8,232 bases of DNA, from the NCBI GenBank assembly GCA_021155845.1, contig JAJNBK010000030.1, forward strand, positions 1 through 8,232, written 5' to 3'. Within the stretch, counting starts at the first letter, position 1. The number at the start of each line of letters is the position of its first letter. Made by a program: the position numbers and the translations under genes. Positions 1-5,899 of this stretch are shown piece after piece. Source of the stretch: Nitrososphaeraceae archaeon (lineage in GTDB: Archaea; Thermoproteota; Nitrososphaeria; Nitrososphaerales; Nitrososphaeraceae). The notes below the pieces were generated by a model. It was not told the origin of the DNA. It did no database searches and saw only the letters and a program-made list of their open reading frames with translations.

Positions 1-1
1 A

Positions 2-1063
2 TGGCAGAAAGCATCAAAAGAAGATAGCCAAGGTGTTGCTTCAGCAGAGGCTGCTAGAAGATACTATTCTGTAAAATACTTCATTTCAAATGGAGCACCA
101 AAGGTACATGAACCTTTACAACATAGGCCTGATTCAAAGTTCTTCGATGAGCAAGGTAACACATGGTTCCTTATTCATAGTAACGACCCTCTAAAACAGA
201 CTATTTTAAAATTTGCAAAATTTCCAATAGCGACAAGCTTTAAGAATGCTCAGCCTAGACTTCTTATCTTTAGTGTAGATGTGGCTGAAGGTGAAACAGT
301 AACATTTGATAGCTATCCTAAAGCAGATGGCTCTAGAAAGTCAGAGTATGGCAAGCATATGAATAAAAAAGATTATGTAAATGTTATCAAATACAATGAT
401 GGAATTGCCATAGACCATGTTATGGCAAGTGGTACAATACCAGTATTCTATGATTATCAAGAAATAGACGGACGAAAATTCTGGGATGGTAGTCTACTGA
501 GTAATACTCCATTTAGAGAGCTTTTGCAAGCCTATCAGGATGATTGGACTGATGCACTAGCAGAAGAAAACAAAGGTAATATTCCTGATTTAGAAGTATA
601 TATAGTGAACGTACATCCTTCAAAGCAACCTAATCCTCATACAGATCTTGATAGAGTTAGAGATAGACAAAATGATATAATATTTTCTGACAGGACTTCT
701 TATAACGATGAAAAGGTTGCAGACTTGGTAACAGATTACAAGTATTTTACCACTCAGATTAGAGACCTTGCAACAGAGGCCATTTCTAAAGTTAATGTTG
801 AAACTGAGAAGGAAAACTTGAAGGAAAAATTTGAAATGATCTTAGCGACAACTACCATTAGCAAAGATCATAAAGGCAAATCCAGAAAATATGAAGATCT
901 CATGAAAGGCCGATTCAAATTAACCAAAGTAATACGGATAGAAAATACAAACTACACTAATAGTATTTCTGGGAAAGATGGGGATTTTACTGCTCAGACT
1001 ATTGAAGAGTTAATAAAAGAAGGAGAAAAAGATGCTACCAACACATTAAGCAACATTATCTAA
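2..1063 (+). CDS. Patatin-like phospholipase / acyl hydrolase, C-terminal part (5' truncated by window edge)
   Basis: Patatin-family enzymes hydrolyse acyl ester bonds of lipids with a Ser-Asp dyad. The frame is open from base 2, before the GTG at 281, so the gene enters from the left and 353 codons are visible. The recognisable part is the block MASGTIPVFYDYQEIDG followed by FWDGSLLSNTPF (visible residues about 141-172). In patatins the first piece is the conserved strand and turn before the second catalytic residue, and Asp162 in the Asp-Gly-Ser motif is the expected catalytic Asp (family consensus DGG/DGA). The GxSxG nucleophile elbow must lie left of the window. The ~190 residues after the dyad Asp are charged and helical without a recognised domain. 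No membrane segment is visible. GTG 281 is internal: the sequence before it (for example FPIATSFKNAQPRLLIFSVD) reads as normal protein and is needed for the fold. Substrate unknown. Confidence 0.85.
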   Translation, partial: WQKASKEDSQGVASAEAARRYYSVKYFISNGAPKVHEPLQHRPDSKFFDEQGNTWFLIHSNDPLKQTILKFAKFPIATSFKNAQPRLLIFSVDVAEGETVTFDSYPKADGSRKSEYGKHMNKKDYVNVIKYNDGIAIDHVMASGTIPVFYDYQEIDGRKFWDGSLLSNTPFRELLQAYQDDWTDALAEENKGNIPDLEVYIVNVHPSKQPNPHTDLDRVRDRQNDIIFSDRTSYNDEKVADLVTDYKYFTTQIRDLATEAISKVNVETEKENLKEKFEMILATTTISKDHKGKSRKYEDLMKGRFKLTKVIRIENTNYTNSISGKDGDFTAQTIEELIKEGEKDATNTLSNII

Positions 1064-1084
1064 CCAAAACTGGCATACTGGTTA
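1061..1084 (+). terminator. Weak dyad at the stop codon of the patatin-like gene
   Basis: TAACCA (1061-1066, beginning with the stop codon) is complementary to TGGTTA (1079-1084), giving a 6-bp stem with a 12-nt loop. No T-run follows. Archaeal termination usually depends on T-rich tracts rather than hairpins, so a role as terminator is only a suggestion. Confidence 0.2.
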
Positions 1085-1107
1085 AGGCTCAGTAGTCACC
1101 TGATCTG

Positions 1108-1295
1108 ATGATTCTTCACAAATAACTATAGCAATCGCTCTAGCAGTAGCGATGTTTGTAGTTGGAGGACTGATCGTATTACCGGCAATTGAAGAAGCAG
1201 AAGCTAAAAACGCTATTTCTGAATCGCGGAATAAAGGACAGGAAGGCGCTCTTAACTGCAAAGGCAGCGCTGGCGACTGCGGTACCTACGGATGA
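1108..1295 (+). pseudogene. Small exported two-cysteine peptide, frameshifted next to its start
   Basis: The frame from 1104 to the TGA at 1293 encodes a hydrophobic stretch ITIAIALAVAMFVVGGLIVL, then PAIEEAEA-KN and a short tail with NCKGSAGDCGTYG. This is a textbook signal peptide with an AxA-type cleavage site (AEA before KN), leaving a mature peptide of about 29 residues with two cysteines eight residues apart. No start codon lies in this frame before the hydrophobic core. An ATG at 1108 sits in the neighbouring frame and stops after MILHK. Adding one T after ATGATT would give Met-Ile-Ser-Ser-Gln and run into the signal peptide, so a one-base deletion is the simplest explanation. A start at the in-frame ATG 1152 would cut the signal core in half. 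Small exported peptides of this style are my recollection for Nitrososphaeria; the function is unknown. The two stops in a row (TGA TAG) close the frame. Confidence 0.6.
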
Positions 1296-1346
1296 TAGAA
1301 ATAAAGGAAAATTAGATAAAATAAAATCTAGAGTGAATCGCCAGCG
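1268..1346. repeat. 9-bp inverted repeat in a GC-rich patch
   Basis: CGCTGGCGA (1268-1276) and its exact reverse complement TCGCCAGCG (1338-1346) flank 61 bases. The left arm lies in the coding end of the broken peptide gene, the right arm beyond its stop codons. Both arms sit in short GC-rich patches that stand out from the AT-rich surroundings. Confidence 0.5.
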
Positions 1347-1464
1347 TGGCGATGGCGGCATAAATACTAAGCCATATCTTCCTTCTTCTCTTTCTTTTTG
1401 TGATTTTACTCTCATACACAAATGATACTAATTTCCCAAGATGCAGGTTTGCGCGACAATTTAG

Positions 1465-1647
1465 TCAATGGTAAAAGTTACTTTCTCTGGCTGCTTTGAT
1501 GGTGAATTTGTCAAAGTCTTGCACCTGATAAACCCCTGAGACTTTACTAAAAACATCAATGTATTCTGTTACTCTTATTTGCTCTCTCCTTACCAACTGT
1601 TGGATGCTATTATTGTAAAATCTTAAAGCTGCCGAAAATTTAGCGCT
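1465..1647 (-). pseudogene. Possible remnant of a minus-strand gene, no start codon
   Basis: Sixty codons are open on the minus strand between a TAA at 1648-1650 and a TGA at 1465-1467. The translation has a balanced, helical composition (for example VRREQIRVTEYIDVFSKVSG) that looks more like protein than chance. No ATG or GTG is in frame; the only candidate start is a TTG at 1594-1596, which would leave 43 residues. Open runs of this length are common by chance here, so this is a weak call with no family assignment. Confidence 0.2.
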
Positions 1648-2148
1648 TTACAAAACTTTAATATAAAGACGAAAGTAGATGGTAGGAAGAAAATAGTTTA
1701 GTATCATAAATGAAAGCAAAAGGTAACAAGAAACGTTCCCTTTTTAAGGATCGATTACCTTTCTAAATATAAGGAAATGCTAATCTTATTATTAAAATTA
1801 TAACTGAGCGCAAGTTCAGATCATATTTTTCCCCCAATTTACCGTCAAGGCATCTTTAGCTTTTTCATAACATAATACATTATGTTGTTTTAGCCTTTCG
1901 TTATTAATGGGATAATGAAAAAGAGTAAGGTCTCTTATAATTGAAAATCCATGCAGATGTTAAACTAAATGTTCAATCTTTATACACAGAATAAATCAAA
2001 TTAATAGACTCTTTACTTGTGGCGCACAAGAAAGGAATTGCAAGAACTTATATCGTCAGTAAAAAAGGACTTAATGTTACAGTATGGAAAAAATTTTAAG
2101 CTTGATGATGTTAAGGGTTTCGCCTGACGGATTCTCTATAGTTTCTAT
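1648..2148. other. Gap without a recognisable gene
   Basis: Only short open runs are present. The most protein-like is a plus-strand GTG run at 2019-2099 (26 residues, ending VSKKGLNVTVWKKF), too short to call. The stretch also holds a near-perfect palindrome at 1869-1886. Confidence 0.4.
1869..1886. repeat. Palindrome AACATAAT-AC-ATTATGTT
   Basis: Two perfect 8-bp arms are separated by two bases. The size and symmetry suit a dimeric DNA-binding protein, but no intact gene starts close by, so an operator role is unproven. AT-rich palindromes of this size can also arise by chance. Confidence 0.4.
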
Positions 2149-2491
2149 CTACAATCTGCCAATGCATTTACTCTGATCGGGACAAGAAAAAGAAGAAGAT
2201 AACCATTGTTTTGCTTTCTTAACCTCTTCAAGCCTTAATTCTTGATCACTGTTTGCCAGTAAATTGATAATTTAGCTTTTGCTTTTTTAACTAAACTAAA
2301 AAGCCTCTCTGTCTCTTGCTTTGGAACTAACTATTGGATCATATCGTCCAGAAGACATGAAAATGTGCTTATTGACAAGATCTGATATCATCATTGTCCC
2401 TTGGATATCACTCAAAATAGATTTGTGTAAGAGTAAATGCATTGACCTGGAACTCAGACATAACATTGATGTGACTCACGCTTCGATTAAG
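2149..2491 (-). pseudogene. Degraded minus-strand gene with several frame changes, family unknown
   Basis: Reading the minus strand from right to left, three overlapping frames carry consecutive protein-like pieces. The first (2411-2491) has SHINVMSEFQVNAFTLTQIY. The second (2299-2466) has SDIQGTMMISDLVNKHIFMS and SSGRYDPIVSSKARDREAF and ends in TAG at 2296-2298. The third (2149-2271) has DQELRLEEVKKAKQWL and SCPDQSKCIGRL and ends at 2149-2151. A fourth frame between the last two pieces continues with RLFSLVKKAKAKLSI. The pieces follow one another in order and each ends near where the next begins, as expected for a gene that collected small indels. I do not recognise the family. The second piece loosely recalls the C-terminal strands of HerA/FtsK-type ATPases, too weakly to name. 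The plus-strand ORF over the same bases looks like its shadow. Confidence 0.3.
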
Positions 2492-2530
2492 CTATTTGTG
2501 AAATTGTCTTGAAATACTACATTTGCAGAA

Positions 2531-2539
2531 TACATAAAT
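2531..2539 (+). promoter_or_regulatory. TATA-like box upstream of the oxidoreductase gene
   Basis: TACATAAAT lies 24-32 bases before the preferred ATG at 2563. That is the spacing expected for an archaeal TATA box serving a leaderless or nearly leaderless transcript. No Shine-Dalgarno motif precedes the ATG, which agrees with a leaderless message. Confidence 0.35.
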
Positions 2540-2562
2540 CAATCTTTGACTATGAGATTACT

Positions 2563-3528
2563 ATGAAGTTTGGTTTGCAACATCCTATTTTTAGTTTTGA
2601 TTATCGCAATAGCGATACTTCACAGATTGTTGATTATTTAAAGAATCTCATTATAAGGGCAGAGAATACAGGTTTTGATTCTTTTTGGACTATGGATCAT
2701 TTCCATCAGATTCCACTGGTAGGAAAACCAGAAGAACCTATTCTTGAAAGTTGGATAACTATATCCGTACTTGCAGGTATCACTACAAAAATAAAATTGG
2801 GAACACTTGTGACAGGTGTAATTTACAGATATCCGTCAGTTTTAGCAAAGATTGCTGCCACATTAGATGTATTGAGCAAAGGAAGATTGTTCATGGGTAT
2901 AGGTGCCTCTTATTTTGAAGAAGAATCAAAAGCATATGGTATTCCTTTTTATCCATCTAACCAAGAGAGATTGCTAAGGCTAGAAGAGGCAATTCAAATT
3001 ATACGTAAAATGTGGACTGAAGAACCTTCTGCTTCCTTCGAAGGCAAGTATTATCAAATTAATAATGCATACTGTAACCCTAAGCCAATACAGAAACCTT
3101 CACCACCTATACTAGTAGGTGGAAGTGGTGAAAGAAAAACACTCAAGATTGTAGCAAAGTATGCTGATGCATGTAATCTATTTGGATCTATTGAAACAAT
3201 AAAAAGAAAACTAGATGTTCTAAAAGAGCACTGCAAAAGTGTAGGAAGGGATTATGATTCAATTTTGAAGACCAAACTTGATCTTGTAGTAATTGATGAC
3301 AGTGATGAAATAGCTAGGAAAAGGGCACAACAATTCTACAAAGGAATTCCTGAACAACAAATTAGAGATAGAGAATTTGCAATATATGGTACACGTGAAA
3401 GTGTATCAAGACAAATAGAATTGCTTGAAGAAGCTGGTATTCAGTATCTTATAATGCACTTTGAGCCTTCTAGAGAACTTGAAGCATTAGACACATTTGC
3501 AAATAACATCTTAAAAAAAGCTGCATGA
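2563..3528 (+). CDS. LLM-class F420-dependent oxidoreductase (TIGR03560-like)
   Basis: A 321-residue flavin/F420-type oxidoreductase of the luciferase-like monooxygenase superfamily, a cytosolic (beta/alpha)8-barrel expected to use reduced deazaflavin F420 as hydride donor. The substrate is not known for this branch. Visible signatures are the N-terminal strand MKFGLQHPIF, FDSFWTMDHFHQIP (residues 38-51), KLGTLVTGVIYRYPSVLAK (78-96), TLDVLSKGRLFMGIGA (100-115) followed by EEE, and PPILVGGSGERKTLKIVAKY (181-200) with YADACNLFG just after. The last blocks are the typical cofactor-phosphate and substrate-side motifs of the TIGR03560 group as I know it. Length is normal and the frame is intact. 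The open frame extends to a TTG at 2509, but MKFG at 2563 is the family's normal N-terminus and has a TATA-like box at the right distance. The gene stands alone; the next gene on the right is convergent. Confidence 0.93.
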   Translation: MKFGLQHPIFSFDYRNSDTSQIVDYLKNLIIRAENTGFDSFWTMDHFHQIPLVGKPEEPILESWITISVLAGITTKIKLGTLVTGVIYRYPSVLAKIAATLDVLSKGRLFMGIGASYFEEESKAYGIPFYPSNQERLLRLEEAIQIIRKMWTEEPSASFEGKYYQINNAYCNPKPIQKPSPPILVGGSGERKTLKIVAKYADACNLFGSIETIKRKLDVLKEHCKSVGRDYDSILKTKLDLVVIDDSDEIARKRAQQFYKGIPEQQIRDREFAIYGTRESVSRQIELLEEAGIQYLIMHFEPSRELEALDTFANNILKKAA

Positions 3529-3592
3529 TGACATTTTAAGACTCAACTGAAGCTGCCTTTTAATATCTTCTAAGCATGAGCAAGTGGATTAT

Positions 3593-3606
3593 ATACACTA
3601 GTGTAT
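3593..3606. repeat. Perfect 14-bp palindrome ATACACTAGTGTAT
   Basis: The 14 bases read identically on both strands. It lies 65 bases after the oxidoreductase stop codon and 12 bases before a second, GC-rich hairpin. It could be a protein-binding site or part of a 3' structure; nothing in the sequence decides. Confidence 0.5.
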
Positions 3607-3617
3607 TGCATCCCACC

Positions 3618-3640
3618 GAACCCGCTAACTATACGGGTTC
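3618..3640. terminator. GC-rich hairpin downstream of the oxidoreductase gene
   Basis: GAACCCG (3618-3624) pairs exactly with CGGGTTC (3634-3640) across a 9-nt loop, giving a stable 7-bp stem in otherwise AT-rich DNA. It lies 90 bases past the stop of the oxidoreductase. No strong T-run follows, so it could be an RNA 3'-end structure or a regulatory dyad instead. It was considered as a tRNA anticodon arm and rejected because no acceptor or T-arm surrounds it. Confidence 0.35.
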
Positions 3641-3860
3641 TTATACTGCGGAATTAGAGTAATTATTGCTGATATACTGAAAGAAGTGATAAGACGGCAC
3701 CAATATTCACCAATCTTATCTAATAGAACTTTATAGTTTGTGCATATGCTGCTTGGTCACGGGTTATATTATACATGACGCTTATTACACCAATTATGGA
3801 TTTATAATATCACAATAACAATACCGATTGTATTGGTTAAATAATAATAACTAACCAAGA
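3625..3860 (-). pseudogene. Possible membrane-protein debris downstream of the 39-residue ORF
   Basis: On the minus strand, protein-like pieces occur in order in three frames: a hydrophobic piece with YYYLTNTIGIVIVIL, then GVISVMYNITRDQAAYAQTI, then VLLDKIGEYWCRLITSFSIS ending NPYS at the TAG 3625-3627. None has a start codon. They could be the frameshifted continuation of the ORF at 3861-3980, giving a polar N-terminus and a membrane segment. The individual runs are within what chance gives at this base composition. Confidence 0.2.
3833..3858. repeat. 7-bp inverted repeat TTGGTTA/TAACCAA
   Basis: TTGGTTA (3833-3839) and TAACCAA (3852-3858) are perfect complements across a 12-nt loop made of AAT repeats. 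It lies just past the stop codon (3861-3863) of the minus-strand ORF and could form a 3' hairpin of that transcript, though no T-run is evident. Confidence 0.3.
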
Positions 3861-3980
3861 TCATAACCCCACTAGGTGTTCATCACTATCATTGTCAAGT
3901 TGTTGCAAAATACTCTGTGGATATAATAATGAGCCACTACTATTCTTAGGGTTCTTCTGTCTTTGTATGTCAGATTCCAT
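3861..3980 (-). CDS. Small polar protein of 39 residues, hypothetical
   Basis: An ATG at 3980 opens a 39-residue frame that begins MESDIQRQKNPKNSSG, continues YPQSILQQLDNDSDEHL and ends at TGA 3861-3863. It is acidic and polar with a short helix-forming centre and no membrane segment. It is too short for a family call. In its favour are the ATG right after an A/T-only stretch typical of an archaeal promoter, its protein-like composition, and the same strand as the 84-residue gene upstream (4223-4477). Against it is its length, which chance can produce. It may also be the intact start of a larger broken gene continuing to 3625. Confidence 0.35.
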   Translation of the reverse strand: MESDIQRQKNPKNSSGSLLYPQSILQQLDNDSDEHLVGL

Positions 3981-4012
3981 TTTTTTTATAATTTTTTAAT
4001 AACTAAAGTGGT
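3981..4012 (-). promoter_or_regulatory. A/T-only promoter-like stretch before the 39-residue ORF
   Basis: Immediately before the ATG on the minus strand the sequence reads TTTAGTTATTAAAAAATTA and then ATAAAAAAA. A TATA-like element 20-30 bases from the ATG would suit a leaderless transcript. Read on the plus strand, the same bases contain T8 and T6 runs (3980-3987 and 3992-3997), which would suit plus-strand termination in archaea, so the stretch may serve either purpose. Confidence 0.3.
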
Positions 4013-4111
4013 TGTCACAATACGGCAAGATGTGTATTAATGGCACCTATTTGATAATTGTAATTAATGTAAATTTGGACTTAATAAGTAGTAGAAATTC
4101 GACATTAGTAC

Positions 4112-4131
4112 AGAGAGAGAGAGAGAGAGAG
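4112..4131. repeat. (AG)10 dinucleotide microsatellite
   Basis: Ten perfect AG units run without interruption, bounded by C on the left and GGTATG on the right. Such tracts are rare in prokaryotes and prone to slippage. It ends two bases before an ATG (4134) that opens an 18-codon frame, so the purine tract could act as an extended Shine-Dalgarno-like region. That mini-ORF is too short to annotate. Confidence 0.9.
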
Positions 4132-4222
4132 GTATGATAAAATATAAAAATACCCGTATTATCCTATTCGTCATCATATACTCTTCTTAACAAACCTTAG
4201 GACATGTCTTCAAAAAGTCCTT

Positions 4223-4477
4223 CTATAATTCATCTCTTCCCAACATAGAGGTTTTATCGGTGGATATTATCGCATTTTTAAGAACTTCATGTGAACCAAG
4301 ATCTATTATCATATCTCTGAAACGAACTAATATCTGGTCATAATTAGGTGCGTAATTGTTGTTTAATCTTTTAGTTTCTTTTAAATCTTGAATCAATTTA
4401 TCTATTACAGACTTATAGACTTTCAATACAACAAACTCTGTATCAGAGTTTTCTTTATTATTATCTACCATTTCCAT
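4223..4477 (-). CDS. Small acidic helical protein of 84 residues, hypothetical
   Basis: I do not recognise a family. The protein starts MEMVDNNKENSDTEF with a polar, Asn/Asp-rich tail of about 14 residues. It continues with a strongly helical segment, VVLKVYKSVIDKLIQDLKET (residues 16-35), an Asn-rich break (NNNYAPN) and a second helix around residues 46-70 (YDQILVRFRDMIIDLGSHEV). It has no membrane segment, cysteines or metal-binding motif. Two amphipathic helices joined by a polar turn suggest a small helical-bundle or dimeric protein; this is inference from the residue pattern. ATG 4477 is the first start in frame; a second ATG three codons in (Met-Val-Asp) is an alternative. The gene is convergent with the oxidoreductase and stands alone. 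Confidence 0.65.
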   Translation of the reverse strand: MEMVDNNKENSDTEFVVLKVYKSVIDKLIQDLKETKRLNNNYAPNYDQILVRFRDMIIDLGSHEVLKNAIISTDKTSMLGRDEL

Positions 4478-5038
4478 CTTTGATAAAAAATTAAGTTAAC
4501 TAATTAATCTCTTTCGTATTTCTAATATCAAATATCAATTAAGTGTTCGAAACTCACTTTCGAAATGGTCAGATTTATAATAACTATGTCTATTTTCTCA
4601 TAATTAATAGCATGGATTTGATCAGACTTCCTAGAGTAGCTGCTCATTTGCAAATATCCTATATAACCATTAATAAAATTATTATAACAGGTTTGAATTT
4701 GCCGATAGGTTGTATTACAGCATATTTACTATTTAGACCGTTATTAACGTAAAGATAACAAAGAGCATGTATCTAAATCCAATTCGAAATACCAATAGTT
4801 GCAAAGTAATGAGAGTATGAATCAAAAAATAGTATTAATTGATTGTAATTTAATATATATATATACAATTTAGATATTTTCTAAAGGTTGATGTCGCTTT
4901 TTTCTGTAAATAAATATTCTTCAGTCTATTATGTATGCGTAACTTCGAATACTACTTCCTACACTACCATACAATACTTAAAATCTAATATATCTATTGC
5001 TTGTGTTTTACTTTTGGTGATATCATAGAAAATACATA
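4478..5038. other. Long AT-rich gap without a convincing gene
   Basis: A plus-strand run at 4543-4752 (GTG start; or from ATG 4612, MDLIRLPRVAAHLQISYITI onward) is hydrophobic but has no motif, promoter or neighbour to support it, so it is not called. The stretch holds four copies of the palindromic hexamer TTCGAA (4546, 4559, 4783, 4944). It also holds a run of alternating AT at 4853-4865, flanked by ATTGTA (4842-4847) and TACAAT (4864-4869). It probably includes the promoter of the 84-residue gene, whose ATG is preceded on the minus strand by TTAACTTAATTTTTTATC. Confidence 0.4.
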
Positions 5039-5236
5039 ATGCATATTTGTCTCGTTTTCTTTGCATGGACCCTTGACATCTCACATCTACATACTCGTGT
5101 GGCTTCAGAGAGCGACTTAGAATCATGTACTCTTTTTAGAAATATTATTTTATCAACCTATATTCTGAATTCTGATAAAGGCAAGAAAAGATTTGAATGG
5201 GATCAACACAGTCCAATTCTGTTTATAGACTTTTAA
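5039..5236 (+). CDS. Doubtful 65-residue ORF with hydrophobic N-terminus
   Basis: An ATG at 5039 opens 65 codons. The first 15 residues (MHICLVFFAWTLDIS) are hydrophobic and could be a short signal or anchor. The rest is mixed, with GKKRFEWDQHSP near the end, and matches nothing I know. There is no ribosome-binding site. The only support beyond the open frame is a strong hairpin with a T-rich tail about 80 bases downstream (5319-5361), oriented to end plus-strand transcription. An open run of this length is not rare here, so it may be chance. Confidence 0.25.
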   Translation: MHICLVFFAWTLDISHLHTRVASESDLESCTLFRNIILSTYILNSDKGKKRFEWDQHSPILFIDF

Positions 5237-5318
5237 AACGAAAGTGATAGGAGAAGACAACACGAAAAAACTGTGATATTATTTATGCTCAATTATTTTG
5301 TTGGTGGTGGAAATTGTT

Positions 5319-5361
5319 CCGTATTCTTACCATAATATTCAGAATACGGTTTTCTTTTCTC
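5319..5361 (+). terminator. Hairpin with T-rich tail
   Basis: CCGTATTCT (5319-5327) and AGAATACGG (5341-5349) form a perfect 9-bp stem over a 13-nt loop and are followed at once by TTTTCTTTTCT. This is the shape of an intrinsic terminator for plus-strand transcription; the T-tract alone would also be a plausible archaeal termination signal. The nearest plus-strand frame is the doubtful ORF ending at 5236. Confidence 0.45.
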
Positions 5362-5366
5362 ACCAT

Positions 5367-5427
5367 CCTATCCAAATTCAGGATATTGCTTAGGGCTAAC
5401 CCTATTATCATCCTCTTTTGGGATAGG
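5367..5427. repeat. Nested stems after the 5319 hairpin
   Basis: CCTATCC (5367-5373) is complementary to GGATAGG (5421-5427). Inside lies a second hairpin, TAGGG (5391-5395) with CCCTA (5400-5404) over a CTAA tetraloop. With the 9-bp hairpin just before, this makes three stems in about 110 bases, suggesting a folded RNA. The same bases also carry a protein-like minus-strand frame, so the pairing may be incidental. Confidence 0.3.
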
Positions 5428-5639
5428 TGTAAGTAAGTATAGATACTATATTATATAATAATTTCGGTTACATACTATCATTATGGAAAATACACCATTT
5501 TATCCCCCTAGGATAGCATAAAATTATAGACTATTTGAATATGTAGCAAATGATGATAAATGTTGCCAATAAAGATAAAGATAACAACAATAATGATGAG
5601 ACCTGCTGACTTTGAGGACGTTGTAATTATAACATCCTA

Positions 5640-5899
5640 AAATTTTTTTATTTAACCAGATTCTTTTTCAAGTTACTAAATCTTCCTATAGCCAAAGAAT
5701 CTAGTACGAAGCACATAGTATGACAAATAAATTATCATTTCATTAATGCATATTACAATTTAGAAAAAGATCTGTCAAATCCTTTACTCACAAAAACAAT
5801 CGCTTATTGAAGTCAAAAACTGCTGTAGTTTTGAGACTTTAATCTCTTGCTACTATAGAAAACTCATAACAAACAAAAGAAAGTTACCTAGTGACAGTT
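5640..5899. other. Gap with one imperfect hairpin, no gene seen
   Basis: No protein-like frame with a start codon was found. At 5811-5838 an imperfect hairpin forms from AGTC/GACT (5811-5814, 5835-5838) and AAAACT/AGTTTT (5816-5821, 5827-5832) with a GCTGT loop and a small internal bulge. The sequence after it is mildly T-rich. It may include the promoter of the broken frame starting at 5900. Confidence 0.35.

Larger units (their letters stand above)
5293..5636 (-). pseudogene. Possible broken gene: membrane anchor plus polar Pro/Tyr-rich tail
   Basis: On the minus strand a 42-codon run (5508-5636) encodes SSKSAGLIIIVVIFIFIGNI, a charged start and a 15-residue hydrophobic helix, then ends at TAG. 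Further along, a second run (5371-5445) encodes TPIPKEDDNRVSPKQYPEFG. It is stopped by TAG at 5368-5370 and continues in the same frame as DGEKRKPYSEYYGKNTEQF and PPPTK to the TAA at 5293-5295. The order, anchor first and then a polar Pro/Tyr-rich tail, would suit a small membrane-anchored protein facing outside. It needs at least one frameshift and one or two stop removals, and no ATG is in frame at the right end. No family recognised. Confidence 0.28.

Noticed and set aside
1179..1421. 80-residue minus-strand ORF
   Set aside because: Antisense to the exported-peptide remnant and its GC-rich tail; the hydrophobic stretch mirrors the plus-strand repeats and no supporting signals were seen.
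1189..1425. 78-residue plus-strand ORF
   Set aside because: It overlaps the signal-peptide frame out of phase, lacks a promoter or ribosome-binding site and has low-complexity basic composition; it is a shadow.
2321..2512. 63-residue plus-strand ORF with TTG start
   Set aside because: The minus strand over the same bases reads better as ordered gene pieces, and the plus product has no motif.
2509..2562. 18-residue N-terminal extension of the oxidoreductase
   Set aside because: It begins with TTG and adds MKYYICRIHKSIFDYEIT before the family's normal MKFG start; the TATA-like box lies inside it.
3054..3236. 60-residue minus-strand ORF
   Set aside because: Lies wholly inside the oxidoreductase coding sequence; a shadow.
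3618..3640. tRNA anticodon arm
   Set aside because: The stem is 7 bp with a 9-nt loop and no acceptor, D or T arm surrounds it.
4134..4190. 18-codon ORF after the AG tract
   Set aside because: Too short to support as a gene; only its position is noteworthy.
4543..4752. 69-residue hydrophobic plus-strand ORF
   Set aside because: GTG start without support, no motif, and length within chance for this base composition.
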